Shown: piece by piece, positions 25,172 through 34,088 of the stretch
How positions within the stretch are numbered: the first letter of the stretch is position 1
Layout of the letters: the number at the start of each line of letters is the position of its first letter
Assembly: GCA_963650485.1 (NCBI GenBank)
Contig: CAVJLN010000014.1
Span: 1 to 64,000, forward strand
Reading direction: 5' to 3'
Source: Suilimivivens sp963650485
GTDB lineage: Bacteria; Bacillota; Clostridia; Lachnospirales; Lachnospiraceae
Length of the DNA stretch: 64,000 nucleotides
The notes under the pieces: model-generated
What the model was told of the DNA's origin: nothing
Databases searched by the model: none
The model's input: the letters and a program-made list of their open reading frames with translations, nothing else
Translations under genes and position numbers: made by a program

Positions 25172-26389
25172 ATGAAAACGAAATATATCCGGGATTTCCG
25201 ACACAATTATCTTGTTATTGAAAAGGAAGACTCGGGACAGGATGGATATTTGATAAAAATGATTACAGAGAATTCAATTGAAGGACTGATTCCCTGTCAG
25301 GAGCGGATGATTAACGGAGAATCTCTTCTGTATTACGATATTACGTCGCGTCAGAGCATTCAGAGCATTCTGGAGGCGCAGCCTCTGCAGATGCGCCATT
25401 TGCAGAAGCTTTTTTCCGGTCTCCGTGCGATCAGCGAGGTTATGGAGAAGTATCTGCTGAGCCCGGAGGAGCTTTTGATGCTGCCGGAGTTTGTATATAT
25501 GGATATGGCAACGTGGGAATATAGCTTTGTATATTATCCGGGGAGAACAGAGGAAGGCGCTTCTTCCTTTCAGAAGCTGACGGAATTCTTTATGCAGCAT
25601 ATGGATTCTGAAAACATACCGCTTGTGGAGGCTGTATATCAGATGACTGACCTGTTAAACCGGCAGCAGTTTGTAATGGATGAGCTGATTACTTGGTTTC
25701 AGGAAAATTATGATGAAGAAAGGATGGAAGACCGGATCCAAGAACCGAGTGAAACCATGACGCAAAGCAATCAGAACCCAAACATGCAGACACAGAATAT
25801 GCACCGGAATCAAGAAGGTCACAGACAAGTAACCACGGTACAAAATGCAGGATGGAATCGGGACACGCAGGGAATACCGCAGGAGATGTCGTATGTTCAA
25901 TTTCCGGAATCAGAGGAGAATAAACCATTTTGGACAAGGCTTATGGAATGGGTATGTCCGGGAAGAAAATACAAAAGGAAAAAAGCAAAGGATGATTCTG
26001 CCCGGTATATCCGGTATCAGGACATTACAGAAATAGAAAAGACTCCGGAAACGGACGAATACGGACATACCGTATTTATTCCCTGGGTAGAAAACAGTGA
26101 CAATAAATTATACGGAATTGGGAAGAGCAACAAATATCACATTCCTTTGCAAAAATTACCCATTACGGTAGGAAAGATGGCGGGAGCAGTAGACCATGTA
26201 CTGAATGATCAGAGCGTGAGCCGCCTGCATGCAAGAATATCAAGAGATGGAAACCGTTTCTTTATCACGGATCTTAATTCGACGAACGGAACCTTCCGGA
26301 ATGGAATGCGGTTAGAGCCCAATGCATCTGAAATTATAGAACCCGGGGACGAAATCGGTATCGGGAAGCTGAAATTTATTTACAGATAA
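25172..26389 (+). CDS. DUF6382 plus FHA domain protein
   Basis: 405 residues. The N-terminal half (1-175) matches proteins annotated DUF6382 (FRHNYLVIEKE, YYDITSRQSIQSI). A Gln/Asn-rich linker (190-255) follows, then a C-terminal FHA domain (about 325-405) with SVSRLHARI and DLNSTNGTF, the phosphothreonine-binding signature. FHA domains bind phosphothreonine peptides, so a Ser/Thr kinase elsewhere may control pilus assembly through it. It closes the Tad operon; the stop is followed at once by a repeat tip and a convergent AraC gene. Confidence 0.85.
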   Translation: MKTKYIRDFRHNYLVIEKEDSGQDGYLIKMITENSIEGLIPCQERMINGESLLYYDITSRQSIQSILEAQPLQMRHLQKLFSGLRAISEVMEKYLLSPEELLMLPEFVYMDMATWEYSFVYYPGRTEEGASSFQKLTEFFMQHMDSENIPLVEAVYQMTDLLNRQQFVMDELITWFQENYDEERMEDRIQEPSETMTQSNQNPNMQTQNMHRNQEGHRQVTTVQNAGWNRDTQGIPQEMSYVQFPESEENKPFWTRLMEWVCPGRKYKRKKAKDDSARYIRYQDITEIEKTPETDEYGHTVFIPWVENSDNKLYGIGKSNKYHIPLQKLPITVGKMAGAVDHVLNDQSVSRLHARISRDGNRFFITDLNSTNGTFRNGMRLEPNASEIIEPGDEIGIGKLKFIYR

Positions 26390-26390
26390 G

Positions 26391-26403
26391 GTAACTGTTC
26401 AGA
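26391..26403. repeat. Repeat-family tip between convergent genes
   Basis: GTAACTGTTCAGA differs by one base from the family terminus GTAACTATTCAGA. It fills almost the whole 15-base gap between the FHA gene stop and the AraC gene stop. Confidence 0.5.
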
Positions 26404-26404
26404 A

Positions 26405-27232
26405 TCAACCGTCCGTTTTCAGGTCTCTTCCCCCGAGGGTATTATGGGTAAGAAATCTTTTGTTGTTTATTGCTGATGCGGTTTTCCGGTATTGTCCCGG
26501 TGTGCAGCTGTTATGCTGGCGGAACTGTCTGCAGAAATGTTCTACATTATTATAACCACATTGTTCGGAAATGTCCCGGATGGAGTATTCGCTGTATACT
26601 AATAAATCCTGTGCACGGCGTAGGCGTCCTTCAATGACGTCGTCCATGCAGGAGGATCCGAATTGACTGTGATAGAGAGTCTGAAGATGACTCGGACTTA
26701 TATGAAGCTCTGCAGCCATCATGGCTACATTCCAGGGAAGCTGGGGATTATTGTAGATTCTCTTATGCAATGCAATCAGTTCGTGATCGTGTATACCAGG
26801 GGACTCGTTCTGGGTTCCTTCCCTTAATTTGGAAAACAGAACCCGCAGCAGATGAATAATGTTTGCTTCGCTTTCTGAGGAGGAAAAGGCGGACTCCCAG
26901 GTCAGTAATTTGAAAAGCTGATGACAGTATTCCGGATCCATTACGGGAAACGGGGTATTTGTCAAAGGAAACAGTTTTACAAAGGAGTGATCGGTACGAA
27001 AACGAATCCAGTCATTCCGGTATTCCTCACCGGAAGCGCGATAATAAATCCTGCTTCCTGGGGAGTACAGAATCGCGGAGTTCGCAGATACCTGTACGGC
27101 TTTTTCATCAATAAGCAGCTCTGCCGGAGTGGAAAAGAGAAGAAGGAGGTAGCTTGGAAATCCATTAGGAACATCGTATACAAAGTCAGAAGGATGGACT
27201 GCGCTGTAGCCGATAAAATCAATTTCAATCAT
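26405..27232 (-). CDS. AraC-family regulator of the carbohydrate locus
   Basis: A 275-residue regulator. An N-terminal cupin-like sensing domain (1-140) is followed by a double helix-turn-helix AraC domain (about 160-260: NVAMMAAELHISPSHLQTLY and SIRDISEQCGYNNVEHFCRQFR). It is divergent from the GH39 gene, with about 160 bases between them, and so is probably the sensor for arabinoxylan breakdown products controlling that promoter. The ligand is not deducible. Confidence 0.92.
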   Translation of the reverse strand: MIEIDFIGYSAVHPSDFVYDVPNGFPSYLLLLFSTPAELLIDEKAVQVSANSAILYSPGSRIYYRASGEEYRNDWIRFRTDHSFVKLFPLTNTPFPVMDPEYCHQLFKLLTWESAFSSSESEANIIHLLRVLFSKLREGTQNESPGIHDHELIALHKRIYNNPQLPWNVAMMAAELHISPSHLQTLYHSQFGSSCMDDVIEGRLRRAQDLLVYSEYSIRDISEQCGYNNVEHFCRQFRQHNSCTPGQYRKTASAINNKRFLTHNTLGGRDLKTDG

Positions 27233-27392
27233 TCTTGTATTCTTTCTTTCTGTAAGGTTAAGCCATGCACATGGGATGATAGATCAAAGGATGTATCAAT
27301 TTTCTTATAGTATAAATCATTGGAAATCCGAGATCAATGCGATAATATCAGATTGTAACTACATGAACAAAAAGAAAAGGGGTGTATATAAG

Positions 27393-28946
27393 GTGAAAAT
27401 GGATGAAATGAAAAATAGTGAGAGAAAAAGGATCGTTGTCACAGAGAATTCAAAAGCCTTTTTTCATAATAACGTAGACTATTGTGTGGGAACCGGAAGA
27501 ATGGGACTTGCACTGACCGAAGAATATCAGGAGGAGCTGCGTCTGGTTCAGAAGGAAATCGGATTTAAGCATATCCGGGGGCATGGATTATTCTGTGATG
27601 ATATGGCGATCTTTCAGACCTATGAGGAGGATGGAGAGGTAAAGGTCGAGTATAACTATACTTATCTGGACAGAGTAATGGATGCCTATAAGAAGGTGGG
27701 GCTGAGACCATTCCTTGAACTGGGATTTATGCCCGATAAGCTGGCAAGGGGAACGCAGACGATATTTTACTGGAAAGGCAATACCACACCTCCGAAGAAT
27801 TATGATATGTGGTGTGATATGGTACAGTCTCTGTTGTACCATCTGATGGAGCGTTATGGAGCAGAGGAAGTGGTTCAATGGCCTATTGAGGTGTGGAATG
27901 AGCCTAATCTGTGCGGCTTCTGGGAAAATGCAGATATGGAGGAGTATTTCAGGCTGTTTCATAAGACCTTTGATGCCATAAAGGATGTAAATTCCGCATT
28001 TCGTGTAGGAGGACCTGCAGTCTGCGGCGGAACGGATGAGATCTGGATTCAGGCATTTATGGAGTATTGCCATGAGCATCATATTCCAGTGGATTTTGTG
28101 ACCAGACACCATTACACCATTGATCCGCCGGAATGTCTTGGACATTATGCCTATTCGGAGCTTATGAAGGCAGAGGATGGCTTTGCAAATTTGAAGACCA
28201 CCAGAGAAATCATTGACCGCTTTCCGGAATATCGAGGACTGCAGATTCACATAACAGAGTTCAATACTTCCTATACACCACAGGGAGTTATTCATGATAC
28301 CAACCTAAATGCAGCATTTGTGGCGCAGCAGCTTTCCAGATTGGGGGATGTCAATGAATCCTACTCCTATTGGACGTTCGGTGATGTATTTGAGGAGCAG
28401 GGGGTTCCTTTTACACCTTTCCACGGTGGATTCGGGCTGGTTGCCAATGGCTGCATTACGAAGCCGACCTTCTGGACCTTTGCTTTTTACAAAAAGCTTC
28501 AGGAAAGTAAAGCGGATTGTGTGTACAAGGATTCCGATATCGTGATTTTAAGGCGGAAAAATGGCGATTATCTTGGTGTGGCTTTTCATGTTGCTGATAA
28601 AAATACAGAACCCAGAAAAGAGAAAAAATCATTAGAACTGACCCTTCCCGTAAAGCAGGAGGAGTATTGCCTCCTGACACAGACGGTAGATGAAGAAACC
28701 TGCAACCCTCTGAAGGTATGGCACGATCTTGGCGAGCCTTTGAGCCTTAATGATGAGCAGCTTAAGCTGCTTCGGGAATCGTCCAGACCTTTTATGAAGA
28801 CGACACGCAGAATGCAAATAAACGGCAATGTCAGTATAGAGCTTACTTTGAATGAAAACAGCGTGATATATTTTGAACTCAATGCGTGCAGGGTAAATCC
28901 GGACCGTGGATATGATTATGAGCGGGTGGTTAGCTTAAAAGCGTAA
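27393..28946 (+). CDS. GH39 beta-xylosidase-like glycoside hydrolase
   Basis: 518 residues from the GTG at 27393 (AAAGGGG ten bases upstream; the ATG at 27399 is possible, and the longer opening at 27276 has no RBS). It is a GH39 barrel with the general acid/base E170 in VWNEPN and nucleophile E289 in HITEFNTSY, followed by a C-terminal beta domain (about 380-518). GH39 enzymes are mostly retaining beta-D-xylosidases; some act on arabinose or other sugars. There is no signal peptide, so it acts on imported oligosaccharides. It is the first gene of the locus on the plus strand. Confidence 0.9.
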   Translation: MKMDEMKNSERKRIVVTENSKAFFHNNVDYCVGTGRMGLALTEEYQEELRLVQKEIGFKHIRGHGLFCDDMAIFQTYEEDGEVKVEYNYTYLDRVMDAYKKVGLRPFLELGFMPDKLARGTQTIFYWKGNTTPPKNYDMWCDMVQSLLYHLMERYGAEEVVQWPIEVWNEPNLCGFWENADMEEYFRLFHKTFDAIKDVNSAFRVGGPAVCGGTDEIWIQAFMEYCHEHHIPVDFVTRHHYTIDPPECLGHYAYSELMKAEDGFANLKTTREIIDRFPEYRGLQIHITEFNTSYTPQGVIHDTNLNAAFVAQQLSRLGDVNESYSYWTFGDVFEEQGVPFTPFHGGFGLVANGCITKPTFWTFAFYKKLQESKADCVYKDSDIVILRRKNGDYLGVAFHVADKNTEPRKEKKSLELTLPVKQEEYCLLTQTVDEETCNPLKVWHDLGEPLSLNDEQLKLLRESSRPFMKTTRRMQINGNVSIELTLNENSVIYFELNACRVNPDRGYDYERVVSLKA

Positions 28947-29030
28947 CAATTACTCCGCCATATACAATTGCTGTTCTGTTTGAATGCAAGCATTCACAGA
29001 AAGCAATTTTGCATGGCACTGAATAGTTAC
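28943..29030. repeat. Module 1 copy of the intergenic repeat (inverted orientation)
   Basis: It begins within the GH39 stop (GTAACAATTACTCCGCCATAT) and ends GCATGGCACTGAATAGTTAC. It has the same outer blocks (CGCCATAT and GCATGGC) and the same tip (GAATGC-AA-GCATTC) as the 5763 copy. The middle arms instead read CAATTGCT and AGCAATTT, still complementary to each other. The copy separates GH39 from GH43. Confidence 0.8.
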
Positions 29031-29053
29031 AAGATTTAAATTAGGAGGACAAA

Positions 29054-30451
29054 ATGAAAAAACAAGCATTTAACCCTTATTTACCGTCATGGGAATATAT
29101 TCCTGACGGGGAACCTTATGTTTTTGGAGACCGTGTATATGTATATGGTTCACATGATTTTTATAACGGATATGTCTTCTGTATGGGAGATTATGTTTGC
29201 TGGTCAGCCCCTGTTGACGATCTGGGCAACTGGCGGTATGAGGGTGTGATTTATCCCAAAACGGAAGATCCTCTAAACCGCGAAGGCAAGATGTGTCTGT
29301 ATGCGCCGGATGTGACCGTAGGACCGGATGGAAGATACTATCTCTATTATGTGCTTGATAAAGTATCTGTAGTGTCTGTTGCAGTATGTGATACACCGGC
29401 AGGAAGGTATGAGTTTTACGGTTATGTTCATTATGAAGATGGTACACGCCTGGGAGAAAAGGAAGGGGATGAACCCCAGTTTGATCCCGGTGTTATGACG
29501 GAAGGAAATGTTACCTACCTTTATACCGGATTCTGTGCCAGGGGTGATAAATCCCGTACCGGAGCTATGGCTACGATACTTGGGGATGATATGCTGACAA
29601 TCAGGGAGGCTCCTGTATTTGTGGTACCTGGCTGTGAGTATGGAACCGGCACTGGCTTTGAAGGACATGAGTTCTTTGAAGCATCTTCTATTCGAAAGAT
29701 AGAGGATACATACTATTTCATCTATTCCTCTATTCTGATGCATGAGCTTTGTTATGCTACCAGTAAGGAGCCTACAAGGGGATTTTCCTATGGTGGTGTG
29801 ATTGTCAGCAATTGTGACCTGCATATGGATACCTATAAGCCTGCAGATATGCCCACAGCTTATGGAGCCAACAATCATGGAAGTATTGTGCAGATCGGAA
29901 AGGATTGGTACATTTTTTATCATCGTCATACGAATAACACATGGTTTAGCAGACAGGGCTGTGCAGAAAAGCTGTATATTATGCCGGACGGCAGTATTCC
30001 ACAGGTAGAGATTACATCCTGCGGATTAAATGGAGGTCCACTGAAGGGCAAAGGAGAATATCCTGCATATCTTGCCTGCAATCTGTTCACGGAGGTTTCC
30101 TCTGTTTATGTGGGAGAGGGAAACTTTCCCAGAGTAATGCAGGATGGCAGGGATGGCGATGAGGTAAACGGATATATTGCGAATATTACCGATACAACAA
30201 CTGCGGGATTCAAATATTTTGACTGTAAAGACATTCATGAAATCAGCATTTGGACGCGGGGATACGCGGAAGGTATTTTTGAAGTGAAGACAGCCTGGGA
30301 TGGAGAGATACTGGCGGCTATGAAGGTGGAGTATTCTAATGTCTGGGAGAAATATACAGCACCGATTAAGATTCCGGATGGAAAACAGGCGATCTATCTG
30401 ACCTATCGCGGAAAGGGTAATGCAAGCTTAAAATCCTTTGAATTGTCATAA
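29054..30451 (+). CDS. GH43 arabinofuranosidase/xylosidase-like enzyme
   Basis: 465 residues, cytoplasmic. It has a five-bladed propeller of the GH43 type, with the base Asp in YIPDGEPY (D18), a second Asp in LYAPDVTV and the general acid Glu in HEFFEASSIRK. The C-terminal 130 residues (about 335-465) form a beta-sandwich resembling a CBM6-like domain (ISIWTRGYAEGIFEVKTAWD). Family members remove arabinofuranose or xylose from xylan side chains; the subfamily is not assigned. The RBS is TTAGGAGG. It sits between a repeat copy and the LacI gene promoter. Confidence 0.9.
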   Translation: MKKQAFNPYLPSWEYIPDGEPYVFGDRVYVYGSHDFYNGYVFCMGDYVCWSAPVDDLGNWRYEGVIYPKTEDPLNREGKMCLYAPDVTVGPDGRYYLYYVLDKVSVVSVAVCDTPAGRYEFYGYVHYEDGTRLGEKEGDEPQFDPGVMTEGNVTYLYTGFCARGDKSRTGAMATILGDDMLTIREAPVFVVPGCEYGTGTGFEGHEFFEASSIRKIEDTYYFIYSSILMHELCYATSKEPTRGFSYGGVIVSNCDLHMDTYKPADMPTAYGANNHGSIVQIGKDWYIFYHRHTNNTWFSRQGCAEKLYIMPDGSIPQVEITSCGLNGGPLKGKGEYPAYLACNLFTEVSSVYVGEGNFPRVMQDGRDGDEVNGYIANITDTTTAGFKYFDCKDIHEISIWTRGYAEGIFEVKTAWDGEILAAMKVEYSNVWEKYTAPIKIPDGKQAIYLTYRGKGNASLKSFELS

Positions 30452-30498
30452 ACAGCAATGACAGTACTATGCTCTCCCTGGCAGCTCTGCGGATAGGA

Positions 30499-30527
30499 TT
30501 GACATTAAATGCACGAAATCTTACAAT
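30499..30527 (+). promoter_or_regulatory. Promoter of the LacI-type regulator
   Basis: Perfect TTGACA (30499-30504), 17 bases, TACAAT (30522-30527). The transcript would start near 30534 and carry the repeat palindrome 30572-30590 in its 5' leader. Confidence 0.8.
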
Positions 30528-30571
30528 GTATGTAGCTGAATCGTCATTTTTACATCATTATTCAGAGTAAA

Positions 30572-30590
30572 AGCAACTATTCAGAATAGA
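30572..30590. repeat. Minimal palindromic repeat in the LacI leader
   Basis: GCAACTATTCAGAATAGAC: both inverted termini of the family are fused into one short palindrome (CTATTC-A-GAATAG). A second half (TTATTCAGAG) lies just before it at 30558-30567. It is 24 bases before the start codon. Confidence 0.6.
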
Positions 30591-30613
30591 CAAGTAAAAG
30601 AGGAAGGTCACAG

Positions 30614-31648
30614 ATGGTAACAATCCGGGATATCGCAGAGGAATGTAATGTTTCCATTACAACAGTCTCCAATGTTATTAATGGGAAAGCCAAGGTAGGA
30701 GAAAAGACAAGACAAACAATTCTGGAGGTAATAGAGAAACGCGGATACCGTCCCAATAGCATCGCACAGGGACTGCGCAGCCAGAAAACCAAAAATATTG
30801 CTGTCATAGCGGATGATATTGCCCAATTTTCTACACCGCAGATCATTGAAGGTATTATGAGCTATTGCGAGAAACGGGGATACAGAACAACGGTCAAAAA
30901 CCTGCGTATGTATGCCAGATGGCAGGATACGTGGTATCATAATGATTTTGCATTTCATTCTGTCCTCAATCCTATATTAGAGGAGCTGGATTCTCATATG
31001 GTGGATGGGACAATCTATGTTGCAGGGCACGCCCGGAAAATAAACTGCTTTTCGGAGGATTATCACACACCGGCAGTTATGGCCTATGCCTATGACCAAA
31101 ATCCGCTGGTGCCTTCTGTGTTAATTGATGATGAAAATTCCGCATATCAGATGATCCGTTATCTGATCCAAAAGGGTCATAGAAAAATCGCTGTCCTGGG
31201 AGGTAAAGAGGATAATCTTCATACACAGCGCAGACTAAAGGGCTATCAGCGAGCCCTTTATGAGGCACAGATTTTATATAATCCGAGACTGATCCGCTAT
31301 TCAGAGTGGACGATCACCGCAGGCTATGATGAGGTAAAAAGATTGCCATTAGATGAAATTACGGCGATCTTCTGTATGTCGGACGAAATGGCAGGAGGCG
31401 TATATCGATATCTGGACGAACTTGGACTTCGAGCGGGAAGAGACATAGCAGTGGCAGGCTTTGATAATCAGGAGATATCGGAGGTTATGATACCGGGACT
31501 TACCACTATGGCTCTGCCACTCCAGGAAATCGGACGAACTTCGGCAGAACTCTTGTTTAGACAGATAGAAAAGGGGGAAGTGGAAATGAATAAAGAAATG
31601 CTGATTCCCTGTTCTTTTGTAGAGAGAGAGTCGGTAATGGAGATATAA
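30614..31648 (+). CDS. LacI-family transcriptional regulator
   Basis: 344 residues. The N-terminal helix-turn-helix is VTIRDIAEECNVSITTVSNVIN (residues 2-23) with hinge helix YRPNSIAQGLRSQKT. A periplasmic-binding-protein-like ligand domain (about 63-340, with IFCMSDEMAGGVYRYL and VAGFDN) follows. It lies directly before the ABC importer genes, so it most likely represses them. Candidate operators AAAACGTTWAA are at 31881 and 32055. The start follows AGAGGAAGG. Confidence 0.95.
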   Translation: MVTIRDIAEECNVSITTVSNVINGKAKVGEKTRQTILEVIEKRGYRPNSIAQGLRSQKTKNIAVIADDIAQFSTPQIIEGIMSYCEKRGYRTTVKNLRMYARWQDTWYHNDFAFHSVLNPILEELDSHMVDGTIYVAGHARKINCFSEDYHTPAVMAYAYDQNPLVPSVLIDDENSAYQMIRYLIQKGHRKIAVLGGKEDNLHTQRRLKGYQRALYEAQILYNPRLIRYSEWTITAGYDEVKRLPLDEITAIFCMSDEMAGGVYRYLDELGLRAGRDIAVAGFDNQEISEVMIPGLTTMALPLQEIGRTSAELLFRQIEKGEVEMNKEMLIPCSFVERESVMEI

Positions 31649-31651
31649 TAA

Positions 31652-31710
31652 GTAATTCCATTCGTAAAACTAGTGCAACGGTTTTATGAATGGGGTTTTG
31701 AATAGTTATG
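31652..31710. repeat. Module 2 copy of the intergenic repeat
   Basis: CCATTCGTAAAAC (31658-31670) pairs with GTTTTATGAATGG (31681-31693) over 13 positions with one G-T pair, around the loop TAGTGCAACG. It is followed by the family end GGTTTTGAATAGTTATG. The right part GAATGGGGTT.TGAATAGTTA is shared with 5895-5916 and 61726-61747. Confidence 0.8.
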
Positions 31711-31739
31711 ATCATAAGATAACTGCATGGCAATATAAG

Positions 31740-31771
31740 AGGTATGTCCCGTTTTGGGATGTACCTTTTTT
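31740..31771 (+). terminator. Terminator after the LacI gene
   Basis: AGGTATGTCCC-GTTTT-GGGATGTACCT followed by TTTTTT. The stem is about 11 positions with a small internal mismatch. This is a clear factor-independent terminator shape. Confidence 0.8.
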
Positions 31772-31813
31772 GCTTTATAGGAAATTCCACCGGAATTTCT
31801 ATAAAGCAAAAAG
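31767..31813. repeat. Long hairpin next to the LacI terminator
   Basis: TTTTTGCTTTATAGG-AAATTCC pairs with GGAATTT-CTATAAAGCAAAAA: about 20 base pairs with one bulged G and a loop of four to five bases. It shares its T tract with the preceding terminator and carries A and T tracts at its two ends, so it could act as a bidirectional terminator. No gene is present in 31649-32135 apart from these structures and the promoter and operator sites. Confidence 0.65.
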
Positions 31814-31880
31814 CTCCGCTATGGGTGCACATTCTTTCTTGTCTGCCTTTCATAGATTTATGTATTTGTTTTGAGACAGA

Positions 31881-31893
31881 TAAAACGTTTAAG
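31881..31893. promoter_or_regulatory. Candidate LacI-type operator, upstream copy
   Basis: TAAAACGTTTAAG has the near-palindromic AAAACGTTTA core with central CG typical of LacI/CcpA-family operators. A near-identical site is at 32055, 174 bases away, suggesting DNA looping across the importer promoter. Confidence 0.4.
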
Positions 31894-32012
31894 TATATCG
31901 TTTTGTAAAAGAAATAAGATGAAAAGGCTATGTTGATATGTACAGAATGAATAAAAAACGCACGATAAAATCGTAAAACTATACAAAATGTATATTTTAG
32001 CCAATATTTATA

Positions 32013-32041
32013 TTGACAAAAGCTGTCGAAAGTAATAATTT
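32013..32041 (+). promoter_or_regulatory. Promoter of the sugar ABC importer
   Basis: Perfect TTGACA (32013-32018), 17-base spacer, TAATTT (32036-32041). The start is near 32048, leaving a leader of about 88 bases with a candidate operator at its beginning. Confidence 0.7.
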
Positions 32042-32054
32042 GTAGTTAAAGAAG

Positions 32055-32067
32055 TAAAACGTTAAAC
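32055..32067. promoter_or_regulatory. Candidate LacI-type operator, downstream copy
   Basis: TAAAACGTTAAAC lies just past the predicted transcription start of the importer operon, where a bound repressor would block elongation. It shares AAAACGTT-AA with the site at 31881. The likely ligand-binding partner is the LacI protein encoded at 30614, but CcpA could also bind. Confidence 0.45.
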
Positions 32068-32135
32068 AAACATTCAGCAACTTATGAATGGACATGACTG
32101 AACGATTACAATTAGAAGTGAGTAGGAGGACAGAA

Positions 32136-33059
32136 ATGAAGGAGATTTTCAGTAATAAGAAAAAACTGAGAGGGTACAGAGAGTTTCTATACATACTTCC
32201 CTTTCTGGTTTTGGTTTTGATCTTTTCTTATTATCCACTGTATGGCTGGGTATATGCTTTTTTTGATTATAAGCCGCCGGCATCGCTTTCGTGGGACAAA
32301 TTTGTTGGACTGAAATGGTTTAAATCCATGGTTGAGAATGAAGTGAAATTAAAGCAGCTTCTTATAGTTATTAGAAATACCTTTGCCATGAGCGGTCTCA
32401 GCCTTTTGTTTTCCTGGTTTCCGATGATTTTTGCAATCTTCCTTAATGAAATTAAATGTAAGCCATTCCAGAAGATTGTACAGACCGTTACGACTCTTCC
32501 GAATTTTATCAGCTGGGTACTTGTTTATTCCATTGCTTACTGTGTATTTAACAGTACGGGTGTTGTGAACTCCATCGGAATGAAGCTTGGATTAATTGAT
32601 GATCCTGTTCTGTTTCTGCAGTCAGGGGAGCATATCTGGATCAAGATGTGGCTATGGCTGACTTGGAAGAATGCCGGCTGGTCTGCAATTATGTACCTCG
32701 CAGCGATTGCAGGAATAGATGAGGAAATGAACGAAGCAGCTAAGGTGGACGGTGCATCCAGAATGCAGATTATCTGGAATATTACGATTCCAAGTATCCT
32801 GCCGACCTATTTTGTACTGGTAATGCTGAGCCTGGCTAATTTCCTCTCAAATGGAATGGAGCAGTATTTCGTTTTCCAGAATGCGTTTAATAAGGACAGT
32901 ATTCAGGTGCTTGATCTGTATGTTTACAATCTGGCAATGGGTAGCGGAGGATATTCTCTTTCTACTGCAATTAGTATTCTGAAGAGCGTGGTAAGCGTTG
33001 TTTTATTGTGTGCTACCAATAAAGCTTCAAAGCTTATCAGAGGCGAAGGATTTATTTAA
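32136..33059 (+). CDS. LplB-like sugar ABC transporter permease
   Basis: A 307-residue inner-membrane subunit of a CUT1-family oligosaccharide importer with six predicted membrane segments. The coupling EAA loop is NEAAKVDGASRMQIIWNITI (about 206-225). The ATG at 32136 directly follows TAGGAGG; the opening at 32088 has no RBS. It is the first gene of a permease, permease, binding-protein operon without an ATPase gene. Confidence 0.94.
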   Translation: MKEIFSNKKKLRGYREFLYILPFLVLVLIFSYYPLYGWVYAFFDYKPPASLSWDKFVGLKWFKSMVENEVKLKQLLIVIRNTFAMSGLSLLFSWFPMIFAIFLNEIKCKPFQKIVQTVTTLPNFISWVLVYSIAYCVFNSTGVVNSIGMKLGLIDDPVLFLQSGEHIWIKMWLWLTWKNAGWSAIMYLAAIAGIDEEMNEAAKVDGASRMQIIWNITIPSILPTYFVLVMLSLANFLSNGMEQYFVFQNAFNKDSIQVLDLYVYNLAMGSGGYSLSTAISILKSVVSVVLLCATNKASKLIRGEGFI

Positions 33060-33071
33060 GGGGGAAGTGAA

Positions 33072-34007
33072 ATGAGTAAAGAACCGAAAATGAAAACAAA
33101 TAAAGTTAAATATAAAGTCAGTGTCGGTGACAGAATCATCAGCATCCTTACCTATGTGATTTATTCCATTTTCGCTTTTGTCTGTGTTTATCCGTTTTAC
33201 TACATTTTTATTAACACAATCAGTGCAAATGACTTAAGCGAGCGCGGAAAGATTATTTTCTGGCCTAAGGAGATTCACTTCACCAATTATCTGAATGTAA
33301 TGAAGATTGACGGGCTGCTTCAGGCTACCAAGGTATCATTGGCCAGAACAGTGATCGGAACATTCGTAACCGTAATTGTGGCAGCCTTCCTCGGATATAT
33401 GTTTACCAGAGAAACCATGTGGCACAGAAAGCTCTGGTTCAGATTTGTAGCAGCCACCATGTATTTTAATGCAGGTATTATCCCATGGTTTATTACCATG
33501 AAGAATCTGGGACTTACGAATAATTTTTGGGTGTATATTCTTCCTGCTGCTGTTCAGCCGTTTTACATTATTCTATGTAAAACGTTTGTGGAATCCATTC
33601 CGAAGGAGCTTGAGGATGCGGCGGAAATTGACGGAGCGGGAACGCTGAGAATCTTTTTCCAAATCATTCTTCCGATTATTAAACCGATTCTTGCAACGGT
33701 GGCGATCTTTGCAGCAGTTGCACAGTGGAATTCCTTCCAGGATACCCTGCTTCTGGTTACGGATGATAAGCTCTATACCCTGCAGTACGTTTTATATAAT
33801 TATCTGAATCAGGCAAGCTCACTGAAGTCACTTGTAAATAATTCCTCATCATCGGAGGCTATGGCAGCCAGTCTGGCTCATGCTTCCACGGCAACGTCCA
33901 TTCGTATGACGGTAACGATTGTGGTAGTTACACCAATTATTCTGGTTTATCCAATTTTCCAGAGGTTTTTTACGAAGGGCATCATGATTGGAGCAGTGAA
34001 AGGATAA
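33072..34007 (+). CDS. LplC/YtcP-like sugar ABC transporter permease
   Basis: A 311-residue second permease with six membrane segments and an EAA loop, LEDAAEIDGAGTLRIFFQII (about 180-200). The start follows GGGGGAAG 12 bases after the first permease gene. It pairs with the LplB-like subunit to form the pore. The C-terminal FTKGIMIGAVKG is the usual ending of this subfamily. Confidence 0.94.
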   Translation: MSKEPKMKTNKVKYKVSVGDRIISILTYVIYSIFAFVCVYPFYYIFINTISANDLSERGKIIFWPKEIHFTNYLNVMKIDGLLQATKVSLARTVIGTFVTVIVAAFLGYMFTRETMWHRKLWFRFVAATMYFNAGIIPWFITMKNLGLTNNFWVYILPAAVQPFYIILCKTFVESIPKELEDAAEIDGAGTLRIFFQIILPIIKPILATVAIFAAVAQWNSFQDTLLLVTDDKLYTLQYVLYNYLNQASSLKSLVNNSSSSEAMAASLAHASTATSIRMTVTIVVVTPIILVYPIFQRFFTKGIMIGAVKG

Positions 34008-34088
34008 TGGGCAGGCGAGCCGCTTGCTGATTATATATATGAGAATCAAATTTATTCAGCACAAATAGTGTGGGAAAGAGAGGGTATT

